Origin: UBA668 sp043721915
GTDB taxonomy: Bacteria > Actinomycetota > Acidimicrobiia > Acidimicrobiales > Ilumatobacteraceae
Assembly: GCA_043721915.1 (NCBI GenBank)
Contig: JAYSPV010000081.1
Location: 1-64,000 of the forward strand
Direction: 5' to 3'
DNA length: 64,000 nt
The position numbers and the translations under genes are program-made. Below are positions 1 to 8,216 of the stretch, piece by piece; position 1 is the stretch's first letter; the number at the start of each line of letters is the position of its first letter. Under the pieces are notes generated by a model. It did not search any database. It was not told the origin of the DNA and saw only the letters and a list, made by a program, of their open reading frames with translations.

Positions 1-83
1 GTGGCCACTGGGCGGCATTTCTGGTTGTGGCGTTGACTCTCGGATGTGTGCAGCGACTACTCAGAGGTGTGCCAGACGACTAG
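1..83 (+). CDS. C-terminal end of a putative membrane protein (partial)
   Basis: Reading frame 3 is open from the window edge to a TAG at 81-83. The last 26 residues contain a hydrophobic run (AAFLVVALTLG) followed by a basic/acidic tail (RLLRGVPDD), which looks like the last membrane helix of an integral membrane protein. The rest lies outside the window, so no family can be named. The other two forward frames are less convincing. It could be chance, because only 27 codons are visible. Confidence 0.3.
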   Translation, partial: GHWAAFLVVALTLGCVQRLLRGVPDD

Positions 84-299
84 TGCCGCAGCATGACACA
101 GAACTACCTCCCTCGGGTAGCGGACTTCGTGCTCCGAGAGATGGTGGCGGACCAACCCGCCGTGCTGGGTGTTGGGGCGCGCCGCCTTGTAGCGATCGAG
201 GTCAAGGCGACCTCATCCCCGGATGCCGGTGATGCGCGTCACCTTCGTTCGTTTCGTCGAGAGTTCGGCGACGACTGCGTCGATCCTGTGCGGCCGAAA
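84..299. other. Intergenic stretch with no recognisable gene
   Basis: This stretch lies between the partial + strand gene and the stop codon of the minus-strand etfA. The open frames here are antisense extensions of etfA frames with no recognisable domain. I see no tRNA and no strong hairpin with a T-tract. Confidence 0.4.
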
Positions 300-1265
300 C
301 TAGGCGTTGCGGCGGCGGCGGATCTCTGCGGCGATGGCTGGCACCACTTGGTGGAGGTCGCCGATTACGGCGTAGTCGGCCTTCGCGACCATGTTGGCCT
401 CTGGGTCGGTGTTGATCGCCAGGATCTTCTTCGACGCCATCGCGCCGACCCAGTGTTGGATGGCACCCGAGATGCCGCACGCGAGGTAGATGTCGGGCGC
501 GATGCGGGTCCCTGTCTGGCCGACCTGGTCGGTGTGATTGCGCCATCCGTTGTTGGTGACAGCGCGTGAGCAGCCGACGACTCCGCCCAGCAGCGAGGCA
601 AGGTCTTCGAGGGGCGCAAATGCCTCGGGGGAGCCGACACCGCGACCTCCACCCACCACCACGGGGGCGGTGGCGAGGGTGACACCAGCGGCGCGTTCGA
701 CGCGGTCCACCACAACACTGCGCCCGTGCCAGGCCTCGAGCGATGGAGTGAACGACTCGGTCGACGCTGTGGCCGGTGACTCGCAGGCCTCGACCGCGTG
801 ATGCACGACCGTGACGAGTTTGGTAGTTGCCGACAGTTCGCATTGCTCGAGCAGCGAGCCGCCCCAGCGCACACGCGTGATCTGCCACGGGTCGGCCGCG
901 CCCGCGGCATCGAAGGTGAGACAGTTGGCGACGAACGGCAGGTTGAGGATCGCTCCAACATGAGCCATCACCTCGTTGCCACGATCGGTACCGGTGGCGA
1001 TGACTGCCGATGGTGACGATTGGCCGACGTACTGAGCAACAGTTTCGCCCCATGCTTCTGGCCCGTAGTCGGCCAGCAGATCGTGGTGTGCCTGGATGAC
1101 GACAACCGCTCCATGGGCGCCAAGTTGGGCGACGAGCCCGTCAGCGGTCGACCCGATGGTGATCGCATGAACCGGTTCACCCAACGACCGGGCAGCGGTG
1201 ACTGCTTCGAACGTGGCCGGTGCTACCACGCCGCGATCGTGTTCGACGATGACGAGGATGCTCAT
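300..1265 (-). CDS. etfA: Electron transfer flavoprotein alpha subunit
   Basis: A 321-residue ETF alpha subunit, the usual length. It holds the FAD of the alpha/beta heterodimer and passes electrons from flavoprotein dehydrogenases to ETF:quinone oxidoreductase. The N-terminal half is the adenine-nucleotide-like fold (starts MSILVIVEHDRG). The C-terminal half carries the FAD-binding signature, seen as GRGVGSPEAF, then GQTGTRIAPDIYLACGISGA and a late AINTDPEANM. Its ATG overlaps the stop codon of etfB by one base (TGATG), so the two are translationally coupled. It is last of three genes whose first product is an amine-oxidising flavoprotein, suggesting a dedicated electron acceptor for that enzyme. 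Confidence 0.95.
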   Translation of the reverse strand: MSILVIVEHDRGVVAPATFEAVTAARSLGEPVHAITIGSTADGLVAQLGAHGAVVVIQAHHDLLADYGPEAWGETVAQYVGQSSPSAVIATGTDRGNEVMAHVGAILNLPFVANCLTFDAAGAADPWQITRVRWGGSLLEQCELSATTKLVTVVHHAVEACESPATASTESFTPSLEAWHGRSVVVDRVERAAGVTLATAPVVVGGGRGVGSPEAFAPLEDLASLLGGVVGCSRAVTNNGWRNHTDQVGQTGTRIAPDIYLACGISGAIQHWVGAMASKKILAINTDPEANMVAKADYAVIGDLHQVVPAIAAEIRRRRNA

Positions 1266-2032
1266 CAGAGGACTCCCAGTTCTTCGAGGAGGTCGACCAC
1301 GGCAGCAGCCGCATCGGGACCGTGACCCAGGATGGTGGTGGCGCTGACTTGTTCGGCGGCGGGTAACAACGTAACCATCCGCTGTCCACCAGCGGCCACA
1401 TCGGGAACGATCTGGCCGACCTCGATCTTTTTTGAACCGAGGCGGCCCTTCAGCGTCGGGTAGCGCGGAAGGTTGATGCCCTCCTTCACCCCGAGGACTG
1501 CCGGTGTGGGCAGCACATACACCTCCAACCCGACCTCGGATTCGCGCCGGGCGCGCACGGTGCCATCGCCGACGACATCGATGCCTTTGATGCCATTCAC
1601 GACAGGACGACCGAGTGAGCGGGCGACGCGGACGCCCACTTGGAACCCGCCGGAATCGGCGGATTCGTTGCCGAACAAGATGATGTCGAACGCTCCGTCA
1701 GCGGACTCCAACCCGGCGATCGCGGCTGCGATCGCCGAAGCGGTGCGCTGCGGATCCCAGTCGGGGCCAACGATCGGCAGCAGCACGGCCTTAGCCACGC
1801 CCAGGCTGGCCGCATAGCGCAACTGCTCGTCTGCCTCGGTCGGTCCGAGCGTCAGCACGGTCGCCTCGCCACCGTGCTGCTCCACCAACCGCACCGCCTC
1901 CTCGACCGCGCACTCCTCGTGAGGACTGGTGGTGAACGCGAGGTACGCCGTGTCAATGGCGAGACCGTCGGCAGTGATGTTGATCTTGGCACCGGGTGCC
2001 GGCACCCTCTTGACGCAGACGAGAACCCTCAT
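1265..2032 (-). CDS. etfB: Electron transfer flavoprotein beta subunit
   Basis: A 255-residue ETF beta subunit, the AMP-binding partner of EtfA. It starts MRVLVCVKRVPAPGAKI and contains the family's typical SPHEECAVEEAVRL and DEQLRYAASLGVAKAVLL segments. I place the start at the ATG at 2032, two bases after the stop of the upstream flavoprotein gene. A longer open frame runs back to 2578 but only reads through that gene in another frame. The C-terminal part (GVKEGINLPRYPTLKG) is the region that contacts the alpha subunit in known ETFs. It is co-transcribed with etfA and the GcvT-type dehydrogenase. Confidence 0.95.
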   Translation of the reverse strand: MRVLVCVKRVPAPGAKINITADGLAIDTAYLAFTTSPHEECAVEEAVRLVEQHGGEATVLTLGPTEADEQLRYAASLGVAKAVLLPIVGPDWDPQRTASAIAAAIAGLESADGAFDIILFGNESADSGGFQVGVRVARSLGRPVVNGIKGIDVVGDGTVRARRESEVGLEVYVLPTPAVLGVKEGINLPRYPTLKGRLGSKKIEVGQIVPDVAAGGQRMVTLLPAAEQVSATTILGHGPDAAAAVVDLLEELGVL

Positions 2033-2034
2033 GG

Positions 2035-4578
2035 TCAGCTCTTCATGCGTGCGTCGGTGGGATCGAACAGCGGCGTCGCGCCGGCCCGCTCGACCGTGAC
2101 CGGGTAGGTCTCGTTCATGTACATCACCTGCAATTTGGTGCCTTCGACGGCGTGCTCCGGCGGTAGGTAGGCGAGCAGCAGGTACTTGCCCACCGACGGG
2201 CCTGCGCCTGCCGTGGTGACGCGCGAGACACGGCCCTTCGCGTCGAGGATGCGGTCGCCAGCGAGAGTGAGGATCGGCTCGTTGCCTCCGGTGGGGAAGC
2301 GGTCGTAGCCATCGGCACAGCGCTGCGAGTCCATCGACAGCGTGCACATGATCGCCGATGGAGATTCCTCGCGGGCGGCCAGGTACGCCGCCTTGCCAAG
2401 GAAGTCCGCCGACTTGACCTTGGGGCGATTGAGACCGGCTTCTACCGGGTTGTATTCGCTCTCGAGTTCGGCACCCATCAGGCGGTAACCCTTTTCGATG
2501 CGGCCGGTGACGGCATACACACCGATGCCAACCGGGATGATCTCGAACTCTTCGCCAGCCGACATGATCGCGTCCCACACCTTGAGGCCGTGCTCCATGT
2601 TGGTGTAGATCTCCCAGCCGTTCTCACCGACGTAGCTGATGCGGAACATGGTGGCTGGCACGCCGTCGATCAGCACGTCACGCACTGATCCATACGGAAA
2701 GCCGGTGAGGCTCAGGTCGTACGCCGCAGTGGTGGAATCGGTGACGATCTTCGCCATCGTTGCCGCAGCATTGGGGCCCCACACGCCGACTGTGCACAGG
2801 CCCTGCGAGCGGTCGGTGAAGGTCACCGAACCATCGGTCGGCATGTACTTGCGGAACCAGTAGTTGTCGCGGCCGCCGTCGAATGCGCCGGTGATCACAC
2901 GGAAATGATCGATGCCGAGGCGCTGAATGGTGAGGTCGCCACGGAATCCGCCGTGCGGGGTGAGCAGCGGGGTGTAGACGCTTCGTCCCACGGCCACATC
3001 GACACTGTTGACGGTCATGTACTGCAAGAACCCGAGCACGCCGGGCCCTTCGAAGTCGAACTCGTTGAACGCAGTGAGATCGACCATCCCGACGCTGGCC
3101 CGCATTTGGAGATGCTCCGCGTTGGTGATCGGGCTCCACCAGCGAGCATCCCACTCGTGAGTGCGTGCCTTCGTAGCTTCTGGGTACTTCTCCATCAACT
3201 TGGCGTTGCTTTCGAACCACTGCGGACGTTCCCAGCCGCGTGCATCGAAGAACACCGCACCGAGTGCTTCTTCGCGGGCGTAGAACGGGCTGCGGCGCAT
3301 GCCGCGCTGGCTCGCCCATTGCTCGCGCGGGTGGACGATGCCGTACGTCTTGTTGAAGTGTTCGTTACAGCGGGCATTGATGTGCCACTCGGTCTTTTCG
3401 TGCGGGTAGAAGCGGCTGATGTCGCTGCCGTGCGGGTCGCACATGTGCGGGTAGCCGTAGGTCATCCACTCGGCGACCAACTGGGCAATGCCCGGGCCTT
3501 CCTTGATCCACACCGCCGCTGCGCTCCACAGGTTGCGCACCTCGACCGTCTCACCGAGCACCGGGTTGGCATCCGGGGTGAGGCTGAGCAAGCCGTTGAT
3601 CGCGTAGCGGATCTCGGCATCGCCGAGCATCTCCATCAGCTCGATGGCCTGCTCCATCTGCGGATCGAAGTCGTCGTAGGTGAGCGGCAGCTCGGTGGGC
3701 GTGAGTGCCGAAGCGGCGATCGAGGGGATGTCGTCGGGGCGCATCAGGATTGGTCGGTGGGCGTAGCTGCCGACCTCCATCGAGCCTGCGGACTGCCGCT
3801 CGTAACAGAAGGTGTCCATGTCTCGCACGATCGGGAAGGCGAGCTCCTTGTTGCTCTCCTGCAAGATGTCGATCGGGCCGACATCGGCCATCTGGTGTAC
3901 GGCGGGAGTGAGCGGAATGTTGGCGCCGGCCATTGCAGCAATGCGAGGGCTCCACACGCCGCAGGCCACCACTACGTACTCTGCCTCGATGCGACCCTTA
4001 TCGGTGACGACCGCGGAGACCTGCGGGCCGCCGGGCGTCTCGATGGTCTCGACATCGAGTACCTCTGTGTTGGCGAACACCTGCAGCACGCCGCCAGCAA
4101 CCGCTTCGTCACGCATCAAGGTGCCTGTGGCGAGCGAATCGACGACGCTCACGCTCGGTGTGTAAAAGCCGCCGAGCAGGATCTCCTCGTTGATGAACGG
4201 CACCATCTCCTTGATCTCCGCTGGCGTGACGAGCCGGGAGTCGATGCCCCAGGCTTTGGCCGACGTCATCCGACGCTTGAACTCCTCGAGACGCTGCGGT
4301 TCGCGGGCAACCTCGATTCCGCCGCATGTGTTGTTGAGGCCGGCGGCGATGTACTGGTTCTGACTGTCGATCGTCAGGAACGCCATCTCCTTGTTGTGGT
4401 CCGTCGGGAAAATGAAGTTCGACGCGTGCCCAGTGCTACCACCCGGATTGGGTAACGGACCCTTGTCGATGAGCACCATGTCCGTCCAGCCCAAGCGGGC
4501 GAGATGGCCGACGAGGCAGTTGCCGACGATGCCGGCGCCGATGACGACGACCTTCGCCTGTGAAGGAAATGCGCTCAT
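2035..4578 (-). CDS. FAD-dependent dimethylglycine/sarcosine-dehydrogenase-like protein with GcvT domains
   Basis: An 847-residue two-module enzyme. Residues about 8-380 form a DAO-type FAD fold (dinucleotide motif VVVIGAGIVGN near residue 10; PGGSTGHASN near residue 48, whose His sits where related enzymes attach FAD covalently). A linker domain follows, then an aminomethyltransferase-like GCV_T and GCV_T_C region from about 450 to the end (for example YVGENGWEIYTN). In characterised relatives the FAD module demethylates dimethylglycine or sarcosine, and the GcvT module passes the one-carbon unit to tetrahydrofolate. The stop is 2 bp before etfB, so ETF is the likely electron acceptor. The exact substrate is not settled by sequence. 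The divergent GntR gene probably controls it. Confidence 0.85.
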   Translation of the reverse strand: MSAFPSQAKVVVIGAGIVGNCLVGHLARLGWTDMVLIDKGPLPNPGGSTGHASNFIFPTDHNKEMAFLTIDSQNQYIAAGLNNTCGGIEVAREPQRLEEFKRRMTSAKAWGIDSRLVTPAEIKEMVPFINEEILLGGFYTPSVSVVDSLATGTLMRDEAVAGGVLQVFANTEVLDVETIETPGGPQVSAVVTDKGRIEAEYVVVACGVWSPRIAAMAGANIPLTPAVHQMADVGPIDILQESNKELAFPIVRDMDTFCYERQSAGSMEVGSYAHRPILMRPDDIPSIAASALTPTELPLTYDDFDPQMEQAIELMEMLGDAEIRYAINGLLSLTPDANPVLGETVEVRNLWSAAAVWIKEGPGIAQLVAEWMTYGYPHMCDPHGSDISRFYPHEKTEWHINARCNEHFNKTYGIVHPREQWASQRGMRRSPFYAREEALGAVFFDARGWERPQWFESNAKLMEKYPEATKARTHEWDARWWSPITNAEHLQMRASVGMVDLTAFNEFDFEGPGVLGFLQYMTVNSVDVAVGRSVYTPLLTPHGGFRGDLTIQRLGIDHFRVITGAFDGGRDNYWFRKYMPTDGSVTFTDRSQGLCTVGVWGPNAAATMAKIVTDSTTAAYDLSLTGFPYGSVRDVLIDGVPATMFRISYVGENGWEIYTNMEHGLKVWDAIMSAGEEFEIIPVGIGVYAVTGRIEKGYRLMGAELESEYNPVEAGLNRPKVKSADFLGKAAYLAAREESPSAIMCTLSMDSQRCADGYDRFPTGGNEPILTLAGDRILDAKGRVSRVTTAGAGPSVGKYLLLAYLPPEHAVEGTKLQVMYMNETYPVTVERAGATPLFDPTDARMKS

Positions 4579-4604
4579 GTTGAGACCCCCGGAATGTTGC
4601 GGAT

Positions 4605-5321
4605 GTGGAGAGGAATCGAGACCGGCTTGTCGGCGGGTCTTCGGTGATATATCTTTACCATATCACACTCTCGCTGTCACTCTCCGAACGCGCCTACGCC
4701 GACATCCGTCGCATGATCGTGCAGCTGGACCTCGCGCCGGGCGCCGTGATCCGCGGGGACGCATTGCAGGAGCAACTCGGGCTCGGCCGCACCCCAATCC
4801 GCGAAGCGTTGCAGCGACTCGTGCGTGACCAGTTCGTGACAGTGATTCCCCGGCGCGGGATGTACGTGAGCAGCATCGATGTTGGCGACCTGGCCTTGCT
4901 CTACGAGACACGCTCGATCCTCGAGCCCTATGCAATGCGCCTGGCGTGCGCCCGCGGGACGGGCACGATGTGGGAAGAGATGTCCAACGTGCTGGAGACC
5001 GCTGAGGCCGCGTCCTCCCCCACAGCACTGCTCGCAATCGATCGTCGTTGTCGCGAGTACGTGTGGGCAGCCGCCGACAACCGTTTCCTCACCGATCACC
5101 TGGACATGCTCTACGCCCACAGCGACCGACTGTGGCACCTCTACCTGGGCGATGTCGCCGATCTGCACGACATGATCGCTGAGCACCGCGAGATCCTGAC
5201 CGCGCTTCGAGCGCACGATGCCGACCGCGCGGCGGAACTGATCGAGGCGCACATGCATCGCTTCGACGACCAGATCCGCACTGCGGTCCGCCGCCGCCTC
5301 GATTCACCGCTCGCCGGCTGA
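4605..5321 (+). CDS. GntR family transcriptional regulator, FCD (FadR) subfamily
   Basis: About 238 residues. An N-terminal winged helix (SERAYADIRRMIVQLDLAPG, then EQLGLGRTPIREALQRL, the hallmark GntR recognition helix) is followed by an all-helical FCD ligand-binding domain (EHREILTALRAHDADRAAELI near the end). It is divergent from the dimethylglycine-dehydrogenase-like/ETF operon and most simply regulates it, releasing DNA on binding a small acid or amine. The start is unsettled: the first in-frame codon is GTG at 4605, another GTG is at 4644 inside the palindrome, and conserved sequence begins only around 4677. Confidence 0.85.
   Translation: MERNRDRLVGGSSVIYLYHITLSLSLSERAYADIRRMIVQLDLAPGAVIRGDALQEQLGLGRTPIREALQRLVRDQFVTVIPRRGMYVSSIDVGDLALLYETRSILEPYAMRLACARGTGTMWEEMSNVLETAEAASSPTALLAIDRRCREYVWAAADNRFLTDHLDMLYAHSDRLWHLYLGDVADLHDMIAEHREILTALRAHDADRAAELIEAHMHRFDDQIRTAVRRRLDSPLAG
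4644..4666. promoter_or_regulatory. Palindromic operator in the GntR/dehydrogenase intergenic region
   Basis: A perfect inverted repeat, GTGATAT - 9 nt - ATATCAC (arms 4644-4650 and 4660-4666), in an AT-rich island within GC-rich DNA. It overlaps the beginning of the GntR gene and lies about 65 bp upstream of the divergent dehydrogenase start. Such symmetric sites are typical targets of FadR-type GntR dimers. Binding by the adjacent regulator is inference. Confidence 0.5.
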
Positions 5322-5352
5322 GCCCGCCAGACACATCCGCCGAGACCATCGG

Positions 5353-6303
5353 TCAGATGGTTGCGGTGGTACCTCGCCCGAGAGCCCTCGCTGTCTCGAG
5401 GACAAGGCTGGCCGCAGCCATGTCCTCGAGTGCATGCCCGGTGGATTTGTACACGGTGAGCGAGTGGTCGTTGCCTCGGCCGGTCGCGCGTCCGGCGAGG
5501 ATCTCCCCCATCTCCACCATGCGGGCCGGGTCGTAGCCCTGCAGTTCGTGAGCACCGGCAGGTGGCGCATTCACGGCAGCACCACGCCACTCGACGATCA
5601 CGACGCCGTCGGCCATCGCCGCCGCCACTGTCTCGGCGGGGATCTCGGCTCCCCTGCCCACGGACGACACGTGCGTACCCGGGGCCAACCACTCGTGCTC
5701 GATCACGGCACCCGCCGCGTCGGTGCACAAGCAGACGACGTCGGCGCCGCGCACAGCCTCCTCGAACGACACCGCGCGGGCACCTGCGTGCTGCCCCGCC
5801 AACTCCTCGGCACGGGCATGATCGCGTGAGGCAACTCGAACATCGCGCCATGGCCGGATGCCCTGCAACACGCGCAGGTGAGCTCGCCCCAGCGCACCGG
5901 CACCGAGCACCGCGACCGACGTGGCGTCGGTTCGGGCGCCGAGATCAACACCGATCGCGGCCGACAGGGCCGTACGCACCTCAGTGATCAGTGATGCGTC
6001 CATCACCGCGACCGGCGAACCGTTCGCTGCATCGAACAGCGTGATCAGGCCCTGGTGCGAGGGGATCGGGCCGCCGTGGTTGCCGGCGAAGACCGTGACA
6101 GCCTTGAGACCGAACGCGACACCGGGGACATAGCCAGGCATCGCCGCGAGAAGGCCGTCCGGAGCGAGGGCGGCCATTCGTGGAGGCACTGATGTCGTGC
6201 CGTCACTGAATGCGACGAACGCCTGCGTCAGGCGTTCCCGCAGCCGGGCCACGTCGAGGCACGCGGCAACGTCGCCTCGTGACAGCACCAACAGTTCACC
6301 CAT
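5353..6303 (-). CDS. Ornithine cyclodeaminase / mu-crystallin family protein
   Basis: A 316-residue NAD(P)-dependent family member. It has the Rossmann motif VAVLGAGALGRAHL at about residue 128, the upstream ITEVRTALSAAIG substrate-side segment, and ISSVGR-like (VSSVGRGAEIP) and MVEMGEILAGR elements near the C-terminus. Relatives deaminate ornithine, reduce cyclic imines, or act as alanine or lysine dehydrogenases, so the substrate is not assignable. A strong Shine-Dalgarno (GTAGGAGG, 6 nt before the ATG) fixes the start at 6303. The gene is convergent with the GntR regulator and divergent from a TauE-type exporter. Confidence 0.85.
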   Translation of the reverse strand: MGELLVLSRGDVAACLDVARLRERLTQAFVAFSDGTTSVPPRMAALAPDGLLAAMPGYVPGVAFGLKAVTVFAGNHGGPIPSHQGLITLFDAANGSPVAVMDASLITEVRTALSAAIGVDLGARTDATSVAVLGAGALGRAHLRVLQGIRPWRDVRVASRDHARAEELAGQHAGARAVSFEEAVRGADVVCLCTDAAGAVIEHEWLAPGTHVSSVGRGAEIPAETVAAAMADGVVIVEWRGAAVNAPPAGAHELQGYDPARMVEMGEILAGRATGRGNDHSLTVYKSTGHALEDMAAASLVLETARALGRGTTATI

Positions 6304-6352
6304 GGAAAGCCTCCTACGCTCCGGCTCGGGCCGACTCTACGATGCCTCTCGC

Positions 6353-7111
6353 ATGTTCACGCTCAGCGCACTGATCATCGGGGTGCTGGCAGCCGCTGTG
6401 ACGGGGCTGTCGAAGGCTGCGCTCCCCGGCGCTGGCCTGCTGGCGGTGCCGCTCTTCGCCACGGTGGCCGAAGGCCGCGGCATACCCGGCGTCGCACTAC
6501 CGGTGCTGTTGTTCGGCGACGTACTCGCCGTGAGGTGGTACGGGAAGCACGCCCGATGGGACCTGTTGCGCCCGCTGACGATCTGGGTCGGAGTGGGCTT
6601 CACGGCGGGCACGATCTTCTTCATCGCTGCGGGCAAGAGCACCCGGGTGCTCGACGTCGTGATCTCCGCCGGCATCCTCCTCGTGGTCGCCCTCCAGGTG
6701 TGGCGCATCGTGCGGCAACAACCACCAAGGCCCGCCACGGCTGCCGATGCCGCGATGTACGGCACATCCGGCGGCTTCACCACGTTCGTCTCCAACGCTG
6801 CCGGCCCGATCATCAACACCTACCTGGTCGGTCTCGGGTTGGACAAGCGGGAGTTGGTGGGTACGTCTGCGTGGTTCTACCTGGCGGTGAACCTCTCGAA
6901 GGTGCCTGTGTACGTGGCGATCGGTGAGCTCACGGGCGGCGGGCGCTTCTTCACCGGCGAGAGCCTGCTCTACGACCTGGCACTTCTACCAGCTGTCGTT
7001 CTCGGCGTGTACGTCGGCACGCACGTCTTCCACCGCCTTCCCGAACGCTGGTTCCTCTGGGCTGTGCTGGTGCTCTCGTGCGCCGGCGCGTTGAAGCTGA
7101 TGCTGGCGTAG
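6353..7111 (+). CDS. TauE/SafE family membrane transporter
   Basis: About 252 residues, with eight predicted hydrophobic segments and the twin glycine/proline-rich repeats of the TauE/SafE (UPF0721) family: an N-terminal TGLSKAALPGAGLLAVPLF and a second-half YGTSGGFTTFVSNAAGPI. Members export sulfite, sulfoacetate or other organic anions. I start at the ATG at 6353, preceded by TACGAT 9 nt upstream (leaderless-type promoter). The open frame extends back to 6197 but runs antisense into the cyclodeaminase gene. A second TauE paralogue lies on the opposite strand 1 kb away. Confidence 0.85.
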   Translation: MFTLSALIIGVLAAAVTGLSKAALPGAGLLAVPLFATVAEGRGIPGVALPVLLFGDVLAVRWYGKHARWDLLRPLTIWVGVGFTAGTIFFIAAGKSTRVLDVVISAGILLVVALQVWRIVRQQPPRPATAADAAMYGTSGGFTTFVSNAAGPIINTYLVGLGLDKRELVGTSAWFYLAVNLSKVPVYVAIGELTGGGRFFTGESLLYDLALLPAVVLGVYVGTHVFHRLPERWFLWAVLVLSCAGALKLMLA

Positions 7112-7116
7112 ACCGG

Positions 7117-7398
7117 TCAGAGCAGCGCCAGCACGGCACCGGCGCCGGTCACGGCCAACAGGACGAAGGCTGCGACAGCGAACCGCCGGTCATGAAGGTG
7201 CGTCCAGCGAGCACCCAGAATGGCGACCCGAAGCAGAGGCGCAGCGATGATGAGCCCAACCGCGACGCCACCGAAGACGGAGCTCACCTGCCCCTTCGTA
7301 ACAGTGCCCGCGACGGCGGTGGCCAACGCGAGCACGGTGGCCACGCGGACCATTGCTGCCACGCCGCGGGGCACCTCGTCGAGCACCGGAGCGTTCAT
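7117..7398 (-). CDS. DUF1634-like small membrane protein
   Basis: A 93-residue protein with three hydrophobic segments (VATVLALATAVAGTV; VFGGVAVGLIIAAPLLRVAIL; FAVAAFVLLAVTGAGAVLAL). Size, helix layout and position directly after a TauE/SafE gene match DUF1634, a membrane family that often accompanies TauE exporters. Its ATG at 7398 overlaps the stop of the upstream exporter by 4 bp (ATGA), indicating coupled translation. An accessory role in that transporter is inferred from context only. Confidence 0.65.
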   Translation of the reverse strand: MNAPVLDEVPRGVAAMVRVATVLALATAVAGTVTKGQVSSVFGGVAVGLIIAAPLLRVAILGARWTHLHDRRFAVAAFVLLAVTGAGAVLALL

Positions 7399-8210
7399 GA
7401 CCTCACCAGCAGCACGACGCCCACGACGACGAGAACGACGCTGAGGAACCGGCGCACCTGTGGCGGCGACAGGCGCGCCTGCGCGATCGCGCCGACACGA
7501 CCACCGAGCATGCTGCCCACGCACACCGCTGCGCAGTGGCTCAGCTGCAGCCGCCCCTGCACTGCCATCACCGTCAGGCCCGTCGCTGCGGTGAGCCCGA
7601 TGGTGAACGTCGTCGTGGCAGCAGCAACACGTACAGGTACGTGCATGACCTCACTCGTGGCCGGCGTCTTGATGAAGCCACCACTCGCGCCGGCCATTCC
7701 CGCCAGCAGACCCGACAGCCCGAACAGACCGAGGCCGGCACGCAGCCGGCGCGCCCGGTACGGCACGAAGCCATCGCCCAACTGATAGACGCCTGAGAGC
7801 GAGCCGACATGCTCGCCGACCGAGGCAGCCGTGAGCGATGGGTCGGCAAGGTTGCGGACCCCTTTGCGCCTGCCGCCCGCGAGTGCGGCGGCGATGGCGA
7901 CGACCGCAAGGAACCTCTTCAGAAAGGCGTCGCTGGCGAGGCCGCTACCGAGCGCACCGGCGACCGCACCGATCGAGGCCGCCAACTCGGTGGTGACGCC
8001 GAGCCGATGGTTGACGACTCGCTCCTTCAACTGCGGGCCGGTCGCCGCCAACGAACCCGACGCAACCGAAACCAGCCCGAGCGGCGCCGCGAGGCGCGGC
8101 GAGGTGCCGGTCAGCACGAGCAGCGGCACCAGCAGGATCGCACCTCCGAGACCGCCCAATGCGCCGACGGCAGACGTGACGAACGCAAACGCGAGCTCGG
8201 TGAACTGCAC
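7395..8210 (-). CDS. TauE/SafE family membrane transporter (second copy)
   Basis: A 271-residue multi-pass protein starting at a GTG (MQFTELAFAFVTSAVGALGGLGG). It has the two TauE/SafE pseudo-repeats: the first contains GGLGGAILLVPLLVLTG, the second GMAGASGGFIKTPAT. About eight membrane spans are visible, with a soluble loop near residues 110-150. It is probably an anion exporter, substrate unknown. It is co-translated with the DUF1634-like gene and follows the acyl-CoA dehydrogenase on the same strand by 6 bp, so all three may form one transcript. Confidence 0.85.
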   Translation of the reverse strand: MQFTELAFAFVTSAVGALGGLGGAILLVPLLVLTGTSPRLAAPLGLVSVASGSLAATGPQLKERVVNHRLGVTTELAASIGAVAGALGSGLASDAFLKRFLAVVAIAAALAGGRRKGVRNLADPSLTAASVGEHVGSLSGVYQLGDGFVPYRARRLRAGLGLFGLSGLLAGMAGASGGFIKTPATSEVMHVPVRVAAATTTFTIGLTAATGLTVMAVQGRLQLSHCAAVCVGSMLGGRVGAIAQARLSPPQVRRFLSVVLVVVGVVLLVRS

Positions 8211-8216
8211 GGCCGA

